Shown: piece after piece, positions 25,350 to 36,000 of the stretch
Numbering within the stretch: the stretch's first letter is position 1
How the letters are laid out: each line of letters opens with the position of its first letter
DNA from: Gemmatimonas sp.
GTDB taxonomy: Bacteria > Gemmatimonadota > Gemmatimonadetes > Gemmatimonadales > Gemmatimonadaceae
NCBI RefSeq assembly: GCF_021298855.1
Contig: NZ_JAJTHI010000061.1
Coordinates: forward strand, 1 to 64,000
DNA length: 64,000 nt
Direction: 5' to 3'
Notes under the pieces: model-generated
What the model saw: only the letters and a program-made list of their open reading frames with translations
What the model was told of the DNA's origin: nothing
The model's database searches: none
Translations under genes and position numbers: made by a program

Positions 25350-27568
25350 CTCCTTCGCTTCGTTGCTCTGCTGCCACCGCGCTCCTGCTGGTGGCCTCGC
25401 TGTCGCCGGCCGGCTCCCTCGCCGCGCAGCCGGCCACCACGCCATCCGCGCGCTGGGCCGAGCAGGCGAAGCGGGTGACCATCATGCGCGATCAGTACGG
25501 CGTGGCGCATGTGTACGGCAAGACCGACGCCGACGCGGTGTTCGGCATGGTGTACGCGCAGGCCGAGGACGACTTTCCGCGCGTCGAGACCAACTACATC
25601 AACGCGCTCGGGCGGCTCGCCGAAGTGGAGGGCGAACGCGAAATCTGGCGCGACCTGCGCATGAAGCTCTTCATCGACACGCTCGAGCTCAAGAAGCAGT
25701 TCGCGGTGAGTCCGGCCCCCATGAAGGCGCTCATGACGGCGTGGGCCGATGCGCTCAACTACTTCCTCGCCACGCATCCGCAGGTGAAGCCGCGGCTGCT
25801 CACGCGCTACGAACCGTGGATGGCGCTGTCGTTCAGCGAAGGGTCGATTGGCGGGGATATCGAGAGCGTGAACCTGCGCGCGCTCGAGCAGTTCTACGGC
25901 CCGCGCGCCGGTAGCCCCGCGACGCCACCCCGCGACGAGGAGCGTGACGCCCCGTCACCCTTCGGCGCCGAACCGGGCGGCTCCAACGGCTTTGCCGTTG
26001 CGCCGCAGAACACCGTGAACGGCCACGCGCTGCTCATGATCAATCCGCACACGAGCTTCTACTTCCGCCCCGAGATCCACATGGTGAGCGAGGAAGGGCT
26101 CAATGCCTACGGCGCCGTGACGTGGGGGCAGTTCTTCATCTACCAGGGCTTCAACGAACGCCTCGGCTGGATGCACACCTCCGGTGGCGGCGACGTGATC
26201 GACGAGTATCTCGAAACGGTGACCCCCAAGGGCCAGGGGTTCACGTACCGCTACGGTACGGGCAATCGCAGCGTCGTGGCCAAGCGCATCCGGCTGCCCT
26301 ACAAGACCGCCACCGGCATGGCCGAGAAGGTGGTGACGGCGTATTTCACGCACCACGGACCGGTCATTCGTGAACAGGGGGGCAAGTGGGTGGCGGTGAA
26401 GATGATGAACAACCCGCTCGAGGCCATTCAGCAGAGCTACGGACGCACCAAGGCCAGCACGTTCGACGAGTTCAAGCAGGTCATGACGCTGCGCACGAAT
26501 TCGTCCAACAACACCGTGTACGCCGATGCCGACGGCGTGATTGCGTACTTCCACGGCAACTTCATTCCGAAGCGTGATCCCAAGATCGACTTCACGAAGC
26601 CGGTGGACGGCAGTGATCCGGCCACTGAATGGCAGGGGCTGCACACGCTCGACGAGATGATCCTGCTCAAGACCCCGGCCAACGGCTGGCTGATGAACAC
26701 GAACAACTGGCCCTTCACCGCCGCAGGGCCGAACAGCCCGAAGATCGGCGACTGGCCGGTGTACATGTCGGCGCAGCGTGAGGACAACCCGCGCGGGGTG
26801 CACGCCGTACGCGTGCTGCAGAACCGCAAGGACTTCACCCTCGACGGCCTCATTGCCGCCGCCTACGACAGCTACCTGCCGGCCATGGAGCAGCTGGTGC
26901 CGCCGGTGCTGGCGGCGTTCGACGCACTCCCCGCCGGCGACCCGTTGCGCCGCCGCCTCGCGGTGCCGGTGCGCACGCTGCGCAGCTGGGATTACCGCTT
27001 CGGCGTGGCCAGCGTGGCCATGACGCTGGCCAATGCGTATGGCGAAGACGTGACGCAGAGGGCCAGCGGCCCCGCGCGGCAGGCGGGAGTGCCGACGCTC
27101 GAGTTCGTGGCCACGCGCGCCGACGGGGCGCTCGTGCTGGGCGCCCTTGCCCAAGCCGTGGAACGCCTCGAGCGCGACTTCGGGTCGTGGCAAATGCCGT
27201 GGGGCGACGTGAACCGTTTTCAGCGGCTGAGCGGCGACATTGGCGCCGGCTTCGACGACAGCAAGCCGAGCCTCCCCGTGCCTTTCGCCTCGGCCAACTG
27301 GGGGTCCCTGGCGGCGTACGGGCAGACCGGCGTGCGCACCACGAAGAAGTACTACGGCAACCGCGGCAACAGCTTCGTGGCAGCGGTGGAGTTTGGCCCA
27401 CGGGTACGCGCCAGGAGTGTGCTCGCCGGCGGCGTGAACGCGGACCCGGCATCGCCCTACTTCTTCAATCAGGGCGAGCGCTACGCCACGGGACAGTTCA
27501 AGGACGTGAGCTTCTACCGCGCCGACGTGGAGAAGCACGCCGTGCGCACGTATCAGCCCGGGCAGTGA
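25346..27568 (+). CDS. Secreted penicillin-acylase family N-terminal nucleophile hydrolase
   Basis: 740 residues with a signal peptide (1-28, SLAAQP). The proenzyme plan of Ntn acylases is visible: an alpha-chain region with DQYGVAHVYGKTDADAVFGMVYAQAEDDF, a spacer of about 20 residues rich in Pro/Asp/Glu (190-210), and the autocleavage site before S213 in GGSNGFAV. A beta chain follows with LLMINPHTSF and NGWLMNTNN. Relatives hydrolyse penicillin side chains, acyl-homoserine lactones or other amides; the sequence alone does not choose. Overlaps rsmD by four bases. Confidence 0.92.
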   Translation: MTPSLRCSAATALLLVASLSPAGSLAAQPATTPSARWAEQAKRVTIMRDQYGVAHVYGKTDADAVFGMVYAQAEDDFPRVETNYINALGRLAEVEGEREIWRDLRMKLFIDTLELKKQFAVSPAPMKALMTAWADALNYFLATHPQVKPRLLTRYEPWMALSFSEGSIGGDIESVNLRALEQFYGPRAGSPATPPRDEERDAPSPFGAEPGGSNGFAVAPQNTVNGHALLMINPHTSFYFRPEIHMVSEEGLNAYGAVTWGQFFIYQGFNERLGWMHTSGGGDVIDEYLETVTPKGQGFTYRYGTGNRSVVAKRIRLPYKTATGMAEKVVTAYFTHHGPVIREQGGKWVAVKMMNNPLEAIQQSYGRTKASTFDEFKQVMTLRTNSSNNTVYADADGVIAYFHGNFIPKRDPKIDFTKPVDGSDPATEWQGLHTLDEMILLKTPANGWLMNTNNWPFTAAGPNSPKIGDWPVYMSAQREDNPRGVHAVRVLQNRKDFTLDGLIAAAYDSYLPAMEQLVPPVLAAFDALPAGDPLRRRLAVPVRTLRSWDYRFGVASVAMTLANAYGEDVTQRASGPARQAGVPTLEFVATRADGALVLGALAQAVERLERDFGSWQMPWGDVNRFQRLSGDIGAGFDDSKPSLPVPFASANWGSLAAYGQTGVRTTKKYYGNRGNSFVAAVEFGPRVRARSVLAGGVNADPASPYFFNQGERYATGQFKDVSFYRADVEKHAVRTYQPGQ

Positions 27569-27575
27569 CGCGCCC

Positions 27576-28427
27576 GTGAGCGGCGATTCCGAGTCTCTCC
27601 CGGCGGCCGCCGTCGATTTCGGGGCCAGCAACACCGACGTGGTGATCCACGACGGGGCCACCGTGCGGCATTGGCGTGTGCCCAGCGAAGGACATCCCAG
27701 CGATGATCGGGTGCGCGCGGTGCTTGCCCACGGCGGCGTGACGCCGGCCGATGTGCGGTGGATTGCCGTGACTGGCGGCAACCGCACGACGCTGTCGGCC
27801 ACACTCGAGGGCCGCCCGGTGCATCAGGTGGCCGAGGTTCAGGCCATTGGGCGTGGCGGTCTGGCGCTGACCGGGCTCGAGCGGGCGGCGGTGGCCAGCG
27901 CCGGCTCCGGCACCGCCGTGGTGGCCGCCGGCCCCGACGAGTTTCGCCACATCAGTGGCACGGGGGTGGGCGGCGGGACCCTGGTGGGGCTGGCGCGGCT
28001 GCTCGTGGGCACCGTCGACCCGCGGGAAATCGATGCGCTCGCCCAGGCGGGTAGCGACACGGCTCTCAACCTCACCATTGGTGAGATTCTGGGGCAGGCC
28101 ATCGGTTCGCTTCCCCCCGAGACGACGGCGGTGAACTTCGGCCGGGTGGCGCGTCACACGGTGGAGGCCTCACGTCAGGATACGGCAGCGGCACTCGTGA
28201 ACATGGTGGGGCAGGTCATCGCGGTCATTGCCATCAACGCCGCGCGCGCCCAGCAGCTCACCGACACCGTCATTGTGGGGCACCTCACCGATCTGCCCAG
28301 CGTGCGACGGACGTTCGAGCTGGTGGGCCAGTACTATCACGCTGCCATTCACATTCCCGAGGGCGGCGGAAAGGCCACGGCGCTGGGAGCGCTGCTCACG
28401 GTGCGGGAGCAACGCCGGGAGCCGTGA
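27576..28427 (+). CDS. coaW: Type II pantothenate kinase
   Basis: 283 residues with the ASKHA-type ATPase layout of type II pantothenate kinases. The phosphate loop AVDFGASNTDVVIH is followed by IAVTGGNRTTL, SAGSGTAVV, ISGTGVGGGTLVGL and NFGRVA. The enzyme phosphorylates pantothenate in the first step of CoA synthesis. It starts at a GTG 7 bases after the acylase stop and is probably the last gene of the run from the hemoglobin gene. No type I or III enzyme is seen in the window. Confidence 0.9.
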   Translation: MSGDSESLPAAAVDFGASNTDVVIHDGATVRHWRVPSEGHPSDDRVRAVLAHGGVTPADVRWIAVTGGNRTTLSATLEGRPVHQVAEVQAIGRGGLALTGLERAAVASAGSGTAVVAAGPDEFRHISGTGVGGGTLVGLARLLVGTVDPREIDALAQAGSDTALNLTIGEILGQAIGSLPPETTAVNFGRVARHTVEASRQDTAAALVNMVGQVIAVIAINAARAQQLTDTVIVGHLTDLPSVRRTFELVGQYYHAAIHIPEGGGKATALGALLTVREQRREP

Positions 28428-28449
28428 TCGGTCCAGGCTGAGACTGGAG

Positions 28450-28545
28450 GTTGACCACGGAATACGCGAACCCGGCGGATCGTACGGGAACGCCAGTGCG
28501 CGCGGGCCGTGTCTCTCCGTGAGATTCCGCGTGCTCCGTGGTGCT
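28450..28545. repeat. Inverted repeat with CCACGGA-type arms between convergent genes
   Basis: ACCACGGAATACGCG (about 28454-28468) is mirrored by CGCGTGCTCCGTGGT (about 28528-28542) with two mismatches. The arms resemble the short CCACGGAnnACG repeats that recur between genes in several soil bacteria; that comparison is from memory. Lies between the convergent coaW and the adhesin-E-like gene and may act as a terminator for both. Confidence 0.5.
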
Positions 28546-28572
28546 GCTTCCCCTCTCGGATCTTCCCCTGGA

Positions 28573-28995
28573 CTACTGGCGTGCCGGACACAGCGCTTTC
28601 AGCGCCAGCGCGGGCACACTGCCCGGAACCGGTGCCGCATAGCCCGGGATCTTCACGATCTTCTCGCTGGCAACCCTGGTGAACTTCGCATCGCCGTAGT
28701 AGCGGTTCTCCTTCACCGCCACCGTCCCCTCGGCGCAACGTACCGCGACCACGGTACGCGAGCCGAACCACTCGCCACCGGGCGCCTTGGCGGGCTTGGC
28801 AAAGGTGGTGCGCAGGGTGGCCGTGATTTCGGTGGGCAGGCGTTTCACCGACCGTGTTTCGAGGGTCACGGCATTGTTGCCCGCGAGGCTGCCGACGGGC
28901 TTGAGCGCCTGTGCGGCAAGCGGAGTCGGTACGGCGGCGAGGGCGCCGCCGACGGCGGCGGCAAGCAGGCGGGAGTGAAGGCAGCGCCGAGGCAT
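28573..28995 (-). CDS. Small secreted protein, possibly surface-adhesin E-like
   Basis: 140 residues with a signal peptide (about 1-28, PTPLAAQAL). The mature part alternates strands, with SRTVVAVRCAEGTVAVKENRYYGD in the middle and one further Cys near the end (ALCPARQ). That arrangement recalls the surface-adhesin protein E family of short exported proteins, but the match is loose. The two Cys could form a disulfide. Stands alone; divergent from the NTF2-like gene at 29132. Confidence 0.65.
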   Translation of the reverse strand: MPRRCLHSRLLAAAVGGALAAVPTPLAAQALKPVGSLAGNNAVTLETRSVKRLPTEITATLRTTFAKPAKAPGGEWFGSRTVVAVRCAEGTVAVKENRYYGDAKFTRVASEKIVKIPGYAAPVPGSVPALALKALCPARQ

Positions 28996-29131
28996 GGAGA
29001 ACCGGTGGATGGCCAGCGTGAAGGCGAGATGCTACGATGAAGGCCGGATCGACATTCGGCAATCAGGCAACGGCTTCTGCTACGGTCGTGCCGGCTGACG
29101 AAACGGCACTCTCCTTTCCCGAACCCCAACC

Positions 29132-29665
29132 ATGCCCTCAGCTGCTCATGCCCTCCCCGTGGTACGCCGGCTGGTAACGGCCGGCGTGATCGCCACCACC
29201 ATGGCCCTCGCGCCGCGCGCGGTCCGGGCCCAACTCGCCCCGTCCTCCGCCGGTGATGCCAAGGCCGTCATGGCGGTTATCGCCCGACTGTTCGACGGCA
29301 TGCGCGCAGGGGACTCGAGCATGGTGCGCTCGGTGTTCGACCCGCGCGTACGCATGATCACCGTGTCCATGCGCAACGGCGCGCGGCAGACCACGCTGGA
29401 GCAAGGCGCCGACGGCTTCGCCAAGGCCGTGGGGACTCCGCACCCGGAGGCGTGGGACGAGCGCATCGCCAACGAGCGCATCGCCATCGACGGCGATCTG
29501 GCCTCGGTGTGGGTGGACTACGGCTTCTTCGTTGGCGCGAAGTTCTCACACTGCGGCGTGGATCATTTCCTGCTGGTGCGTGGTGGCAGCGGCGCCTGGA
29601 GTATTCTCGAGCTTGCCGATACCCGTCGCACTACCGGGTGCGAACAGTGGCAGAAGGCGCGGTGA
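29132..29665 (+). CDS. Secreted NTF2-like protein (putative lumazine-binding/DUF4440 type)
   Basis: 177 residues, signal peptide about 1-33 ending RAVRAQL. The mature chain reads as one NTF2-like domain: DAKAVMAVIARLFDGMRAGDSSMVRSVFDPRVRMITV, then WDERIANERIAIDGDLASVWVDYGFFVG and VDHFLLVRGGSGAWSILELADTRR. No catalytic residues can be assigned. The start has no clear ribosome binding site. Ends 35 bases from the convergent CotH gene. Confidence 0.82.
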   Translation: MPSAAHALPVVRRLVTAGVIATTMALAPRAVRAQLAPSSAGDAKAVMAVIARLFDGMRAGDSSMVRSVFDPRVRMITVSMRNGARQTTLEQGADGFAKAVGTPHPEAWDERIANERIAIDGDLASVWVDYGFFVGAKFSHCGVDHFLLVRGGSGAWSILELADTRRTTGCEQWQKAR

Positions 29666-29700
29666 CGCATCGGGGATGACCGGGGGATCGCAAGCCTGCC

Positions 29701-31005
29701 TCAGGGGCGCAGCTGGTCGTCCAGCCAATTGGTGCGGGCGGTCAGCCATTCCTGCATGGCCGCCATCTCACCGTTGTAGCTGCCGGTGACCACGCGGTTG
29801 GGCCACACCCAGCTGTCGAGGATGGGCCAGCGTTCGAAGTTGCGACGCTGCTCCACACTCATGTAATCCCACCGGGCGAGCATCGCCTGTCGCCAACTGG
29901 CGAACGTGCCGTCGTTGCGGATCTGCTGCCAGCGCAGCTTCACGCGCTGCACGAATGCCGGATCCTGCCACAGGCGGGCGAACCATGGTGCCGAGCGAAT
30001 CTGCCAGCCGGCAACGGCGTCGGCACCGCCGTAGTTCACGTTCCCCAGCGTGATGTCGAAGTCCCACAGCGGTCCGAAGTACAGCTTCCCGCCGCGCGGC
30101 TTGGTGAGGAACGTGCTGCGGCGCAGGTTGCCGTCCACGTTCTTCACCAGTTCGTTGACGAGGAAGTAATCCACCGCCGAGGGCACGTCGATGTAGGCGG
30201 CATAGCCGGTGACCGGATCGGCGAACGACGGCCCGTACAGCGCGTTCTCGAGATCGGCGAAGTAGCCGGTGATGTATCGTTGCTGCCGCTCCCACCCCGG
30301 CTGGCGCAGCGTCTCCGGGCTCTTGGCGCACACCGGCATCCGCACGCGTGGGGTGTTCCAGCAGAAGTCCTCGCCATACAGTTCGTCCACCTCGAGCAGG
30401 TAGCCCCCGGTGATGGCCGCCGCCGACGTGTCGGCGATGCGTACCTCGGGGATGTTCACGCGGCTGGCGTCAATGCGGATGTGCTCCGTCAGCTGGTAGA
30501 CGCCCTCGTACCGGCCGTTGAGTTGCAGGTGCACGAACCGCGACCGCGGCACGTAGGTCCATCCCATCCGCTGCGCGAGATCGAAGACCAGATCGTTGCG
30601 CAGCAAGGTCTTGTCGGCGTAGTTCGCCAGCAGCGCCCAATGACGATTGCTGGGCATGCCGAGCAGCTCGGCCCCCGTGGTGAGCCGCAGGCGATACGGC
30701 TTCTTGGGCATCGACCACGTGGAGTTGCCACGTCCGCGCACCTCGAGGCTGCCGTCTCGCAACAGCGCCGAGTCGGGCCCAATGAGCCGCCATGTGCCGC
30801 CCACGTACGTTTCGCGCGAGGTGATGGGCGCGCCGCCGGTGGTGACGATCTGCATGGTGGGAAAGCGCCCCACCTCCACCACGGGCGGCGGGGGCAGCGC
30901 CGGCGGTGCAGTGGGTGTATCGGCGTTGCGGCAACCAACCAGCAGCAGGACGAGCGCCAACGTGGCAGCGCGGCGGCCCTGCGCTCGGGATGAGGCCGGC
31001 GTCAT
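29701..31005 (-). CDS. CotH-family (spore-coat kinase-like) lipoprotein
   Basis: 434 residues. The lipobox LLLVGC (Cys25) predicts a lipid anchor, followed by a Pro-rich linker. The CotH core shows as the RGRGNSTWSMPKKPYRLRL segment, LLANYADKTLLRNDLVFDLA, GVYQLTEHIRID, the NELVKNVDGNLRRSTFL loop and the metal-binding-like LYFGPLWDFDITLGN. CotH proteins adopt an atypical protein-kinase fold and phosphorylate proteins in some bacteria and fungi. Activity here is inference, since the enzyme would need nucleotide outside the cytoplasm. Confidence 0.88.
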   Translation of the reverse strand: MTPASSRAQGRRAATLALVLLLVGCRNADTPTAPPALPPPPVVEVGRFPTMQIVTTGGAPITSRETYVGGTWRLIGPDSALLRDGSLEVRGRGNSTWSMPKKPYRLRLTTGAELLGMPSNRHWALLANYADKTLLRNDLVFDLAQRMGWTYVPRSRFVHLQLNGRYEGVYQLTEHIRIDASRVNIPEVRIADTSAAAITGGYLLEVDELYGEDFCWNTPRVRMPVCAKSPETLRQPGWERQQRYITGYFADLENALYGPSFADPVTGYAAYIDVPSAVDYFLVNELVKNVDGNLRRSTFLTKPRGGKLYFGPLWDFDITLGNVNYGGADAVAGWQIRSAPWFARLWQDPAFVQRVKLRWQQIRNDGTFASWRQAMLARWDYMSVEQRRNFERWPILDSWVWPNRVVTGSYNGEMAAMQEWLTARTNWLDDQLRP

Positions 31006-31057
31006 GGCGGCACGCGACCGCCACGTACGTGATGGCGCGGCGGACGAGGCCGGCGCA

Positions 31058-32938
31058 CTACCGGTTGCACGTCGGCATGGTGGGATCCGGTCCGGCGATG
31101 GCCGGTTTGTTGGGGCGGTTGGCCACCGCGCCCATGACGCTGTGCACGAAGCGTCCCAGACGCGCGGTGTGATCGTAGTCGATGTAGCGCGGCTCATCCG
31201 TATGTTGGTGGTAGTCCACGGCATAACCCAGCGACATGTACACCACCGGGATGTCCTTGCGCACGTAGTTCACCTGGTCACTGCGGCAGAACCGATTGAG
31301 CGGATTCGCAGGCACATCCCAGCTCTTGTCGATGGCCATGGGCTCCGGACTGTTGGCATTCACGGAGTCGATGATGTCGCCGAACTCCCGTGACAGACGG
31401 CGCGCTCCCAGCATCTGCACCGAATTGGGGCCGCCGTACTTCACCTGCCAGTTTCGTCCCTTTCCCACCATGTCCATGTTGTGCGCCGCGACGATCTGCG
31501 ACAACGGGATGGTGGGGTGGTCGGTGAACCAGCGCGAGCCGAGCAGCCCGCCTTCCTCGCCCTGATGCGAAATGAACACGAGGGACCGCCCGGTTTTTTC
31601 CCGCGCGAACTTTTCGGCGAGTTCCAGCAGCACCACCGTGCCCGACCCGTCATCGTCGGCGCCGTTCATGATGCTGTCGCGGCGCACGGGGCGAATGCGG
31701 CGGGCGCGGGCGATGAGCGAGTCGATTTTGCGCTGCTGCTCGGCCGTGGGGGTGCACACCGGGTCATTCGAGCCCTGCCGGCGCACCACCATGTTGTACG
31801 CCCGCACGGAATCGTGGTCCACCACCACCGGATTCACGCCCACATGATCGTTGTGCGCACCAACCAGCACATACTCGCCGGCCAGCTTGGGGTCGCTGCC
31901 GGGGAGCACGGCAATGACATTGCGCGCCGGGTACGGTGAGAGACGCCACGCGTGCCGGAAATCGGCCGAAATGGGGGCACCGGTATCGCCCACCCGCAGG
32001 GCGCTCACCGGCTTGCCGAAGATCTGTTCGGCCACCGCGCGCGAAATGGTGGCCGCGGCCGGGGCATTGGCGTTGAGCGCCTGCGCCGGGCGCATGGACA
32101 TGGGCTGCGCGAAGGCGGCGTCGATCTGCTGCGACGACAGGTCGTCGAGCCCGATCACGAGCACCCCCACGGCCCCCGCGCCCGTGGCTCGCGGATCGCG
32201 CAGCATGGTGGGCACCCCGCGACGTGGCGGCGGGGCACTGGGGTTCGCCCGCTGGCGTGCCTCCTCGGCAATGGCCGCATTCGCGCCGAACTTGTCGGGC
32301 ACATCGGTGCAGCTCACGAAACTGGTGGGCGCCCCCACGCTGGCGGCGACCCGCTGCGAGGCCGGCGCCGCACTGAACACGATGACCTTGCCGCGCACCG
32401 CGTTCAGATCCATCATCGCGGTGGAGTCACCCCACTGGCCGGCGTAAATCGCCGGTACGCCGTCGATCTTCATGGTCGGGCCGAACCCGTTGAGCACGGA
32501 CGGCACGGTGGGCACCCAATCCTTCTTCGTGGTCAGTGCGCGGCCGCCCACGGTGAGGCGCGCCGTGGCGGCGTCGAAGCCGCTGGGGCCGAAGGGCAGC
32601 GTCTGGAAGTAACTGCCACTGTCGCCGGCCGGCTTGAGGCCGAGGCGCTTGAACTCCCGCGCGATGTATTCGGTGCCCTTGTAGTTGCCCACTTCGCCCA
32701 CGCGCCGACCCAGCATGGAGTCGTCGGCGAACTGATACAGCCGCGTCCGCAGGTCATTGGCGGTGATCGCCTGCTCCGTGGGGCGAGGGGCCCACGTGGC
32801 GGGGCCTTCATCGGACCAGACTCGCCCGGTCGTGCGCACGCTGGTTGCTTTCGTGGCGGCATGATCCTGAGCGGGGAGCGGCAGGCCGGCGGCCAGGATG
32901 AGCAGCAGGACCGAGGTGAGGGAACGTGTGGAGTGCAC
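31058..32938 (-). CDS. Secreted M28-family metallopeptidase with PA domain
   Basis: 626 residues, signal peptide VHSTRSLTSVLLLILAAGLP. Residues about 150-300 form a PA-type insert (LTVGGRALTTKKDWVPT to NIFGKPV-like segments). The di-zinc peptidase core follows: GAHNDHVGV, NGADDDGSGTVVLLELAEKF, SHQGEEGGLLGS, NMDMVGK and DYHQHTDEP supply the expected His/Asp/Glu ligands. Such enzymes are aminopeptidases or carboxypeptidases. GTG at 32938 was chosen because the signal peptide begins there; the frame extends further. Divergent, 104 bases apart, from the VPS10/BNR gene. Confidence 0.92.
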   Translation of the reverse strand: MHSTRSLTSVLLLILAAGLPLPAQDHAATKATSVRTTGRVWSDEGPATWAPRPTEQAITANDLRTRLYQFADDSMLGRRVGEVGNYKGTEYIAREFKRLGLKPAGDSGSYFQTLPFGPSGFDAATARLTVGGRALTTKKDWVPTVPSVLNGFGPTMKIDGVPAIYAGQWGDSTAMMDLNAVRGKVIVFSAAPASQRVAASVGAPTSFVSCTDVPDKFGANAAIAEEARQRANPSAPPPRRGVPTMLRDPRATGAGAVGVLVIGLDDLSSQQIDAAFAQPMSMRPAQALNANAPAAATISRAVAEQIFGKPVSALRVGDTGAPISADFRHAWRLSPYPARNVIAVLPGSDPKLAGEYVLVGAHNDHVGVNPVVVDHDSVRAYNMVVRRQGSNDPVCTPTAEQQRKIDSLIARARRIRPVRRDSIMNGADDDGSGTVVLLELAEKFAREKTGRSLVFISHQGEEGGLLGSRWFTDHPTIPLSQIVAAHNMDMVGKGRNWQVKYGGPNSVQMLGARRLSREFGDIIDSVNANSPEPMAIDKSWDVPANPLNRFCRSDQVNYVRKDIPVVYMSLGYAVDYHQHTDEPRYIDYDHTARLGRFVHSVMGAVANRPNKPAIAGPDPTMPTCNR

Positions 32939-33030
32939 GTGATGGCTCGGGGAGCGGGGAGCAGGGGGGCAGGGAGCCGAAGGCCAGGCGCAGGAGCCGG
33001 GCCTCCGCAGCACACTGGCAACATACGCAG

Positions 33031-33036
33031 CATATT
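33031..33036 (+). promoter_or_regulatory. Candidate -10 box CATATT before the VPS10/BNR gene
   Basis: CATATT ends 6 bases before the ATG at 33043 and no ribosome binding site separates them. No clear -35 is visible in the 104-bp divergent spacer. Confidence 0.35.
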
Positions 33037-33042
33037 CGGCAC

Positions 33043-36000
33043 ATGCTGACCCGACTGCTTCCCCGTGTGGTGCCCACGGTGCTTCTGTGGGCAACCTTCG
33101 CCGCGCCCCTGGTGGCGCAGGCTCCGTTCCGCGCCGCCGACCTCGGTGGCCTCAAGCTCCGGTCCATCGGCCCCGCGTCCATGAGTGGCCGCGTCGTGGA
33201 CATGGACGTCGTGGAATCGAACCCCTACACCATGTATGTGGCCGGTGCCACTGGTGGCCTGTGGCGCACCACCGACAACGGCATCACGTGGGCGTCCATC
33301 TTCGACGCGCCGGTGCACAGCATCGGTGATGTGGCCGTGTTTCAGCCCAACCCCCAGATCCTCTGGGTGGGCACCGGCGAGCGGGCCAACCGCCAGAGCG
33401 TGGGGTGGGGTGATGGGGTGTACAAGAGCACCGACGGTGGCAGGACGTGGGTGAACATGGGGCTGCGCACGAGCATGCACATCGGGCGCATCCAGCTGCA
33501 CCCCACCAACCCCGATATCGCGTGGGTGGCGGCGCAGGGCAGCGTGTGGGGTGCCGGTGGCGAGCGTGGCTTGTACAAGACCACCGATGGCGGCCGCACG
33601 TGGACGCGCACGCTGCATGTGGACGACGAGACCGGCGTCACCGACGTGGCCCTCGACTGGAACGACCCGAGCGTGCTGTATGCGGCCAGCTATCAGCGGC
33701 GGCGCAGCGCGTATGGCTTCGATGGCGGCGGTCCCGGGAGCGCGCTCTGGAAGAGCACCGACGGCGGCAACACGTGGGCGAAGCTCACGGGCCGTGGGCT
33801 GCCGGAGGGCGAGTACGGGCGCATCGGCATTGCGATCTACCGCAAGAACCCGCGCATCGTGGTGATCAGCGTGGAGCAGGGCGCGCGCTACAACGCCAGC
33901 ACGGCATACATCCAGCGCAAGGCCGGCGTGTACCGCAGTGAAGACGCCGGTGCCACGTGGACGTTCATGAGCGACTGGAACCCGCGCCCCATGTACGCGA
34001 GCCAGCCCACCATCGATCCGAACGACGACCAGCGCGTCTACATGCTGAACGCGTATTCGTTCAGCGACGACGGCGGCAAGACGTTCACCGCGCCGCGCAC
34101 CACCACGCATGGGGACGACCGGTTCGTCTGGGTGAACCCGAAGGACAGCCGCCACGTCATCAAACTCGACGACGGCGGCATCGGCATCAGCTACGACCGC
34201 GGGCGCACGTTCCTGTTCGTGTCGTCGCTCCCGCTGTCGCAGTTTTATCGCGTGGCGGTGGACAACGCGGTGCCGTTCAATGTGTACGGCGGTCTGCAGG
34301 ACAACGGTTGCTGGGTGGGGCCGAGCGCCAGCTGGACCACCAGTGGCATTCTCAACGAGCACTGGTCGCGCCTGTGCGGCGGCGATGGATTCTTCGTGGT
34401 GCCCAACCCGAAGAACCCACGCACCGTGTACTCGGCATCGCAGTTCCTCGGGCTGCAGAAGAACGACACGCGTACCTGGCAGGTGCAGGATCTGCGCCCG
34501 GGCGACAGTACGGGTCGCATCGGCGGACGTCGCAACTGGGAAACCTGGGGCAAGCCGGGGGCCACGCAGGTGCTGGGGAACGCCATGCACCCGGCCAACT
34601 GGGATGCCCCCATCGTGATCTCGCCGCACGACACCAACACGCTGTACGTGGGCATGCAGCATCTCTTCACGTCGAAGGACGGCGGGCGCACGTGGCAGAG
34701 CCTGGGGGACATGACGACCGGCGTGGACCGCAGCACGCTGCCGCTCATGGGGCGCACGCCGAGCGAGGCCACCCTGTCGCTCGACGACGGCGTGCCGTAC
34801 TTCCCTGGCGTGACGGCGCTGGCCGAATCGCCGCTGGTGAAGGGACTGCTGTACGTGGGCACCGACGACGGCCGGCTGCGGGTGTCGCGCAACGGGGGGC
34901 TGTCGTGGACCGACGCGCAGTCCAAGCTCCCCGGTTTGCCGAAGGACGCGTGGTTCGCCGGTGTGGAACCCAGCCGCCACGCGGCCGGCACGGTGTACGT
35001 GGTGGTGGACAACCACCGCAGCAATGACCTGACCAACTACGTGTACCGCAGCACCGACTACGGGGTCACGTGGTCGCGTATCGAAGGCGACCTGCCGCCC
35101 AACCGGGTGGCGCGCACGATACGGGAGGATGTACGCAATCCGCGGCTGTTGTACCTCGCCACCGAGTTCGGCCTCTTCATCTCGCCCAACGGGGGAAGCC
35201 ATTGGGTGTCATTGCGCGCCAACATGCCGCTCATGCCGTTCAACGACATTGCGCTGCACGCGCGCGACAACGCGCTGGTGCTGGGGTCCCACGCGCGCGG
35301 CGTGTGGGTGCTGGACCAGCTCAATGCGCTGCAGGAGCTCACCCCCGAGGTGACTGCCATGCCGGCGCAGCTTTTCAGCCTGCAGCCGGCGCATCAGATT
35401 CGCACCACCAACCTGCGTCCGCACACGGGCGACATGGTCTTCCGCGGTGAGAACCCCGCCAACGGGGCCCTCGTGGACTACTGGCTGCGCGACGACGGCA
35501 CGAAGGTGGCGATTACCGTGCATGACAGCACGGGGCGGCTGGTTCAGTCGCTCGCACCGTCGGCTGCGCGCGGGCTGAACCGTGTGGTGTGGAACCTGCG
35601 CCATGCCGACCTGCCGGTGCGCAGCGGCGGGGGCGAGGACGACGACGAAGGGCCGCGGGCCACGACGCCGGGCCCGCTGGTGCTCCCGGGCACCTACACG
35701 GTGCGGCTCGTGCATGATGGCCGGACGCTCGAGCGGAAGGTGCTGGTGAAGGAAGACCCGCGTGTCACCGTGTCGCGTGCGGAGCGCATGGCATGGACCG
35801 CATTTCATCGCGATGTGGCAGGCACGCTTGGTGCCGTTGCCGAGGTGGCTGCCCGGGTTCGCGCGCTGAGCGGGACCGACGCGGCCACGCAAGACCTCAA
35901 GCGGCAGGCGGGCGAGCTGCAGTCCCGTCTGGCCACGCTCTACTCGGCCGTGGGGCGCTGGACGGGAACGCCCACCGCCGACCAGCGGTCGCAGCTGCGC

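Noticed and set aside
25955-27802. 615-residue open frame on the minus strand
   Set aside because: Lies opposite the acylase gene with no start signals or motifs.
32533-35202. 889-residue open frame on the minus strand
   Set aside because: Antisense to the VPS10/BNR protein, and its end overlaps the M28 peptidase in another frame. No recognisable domain.
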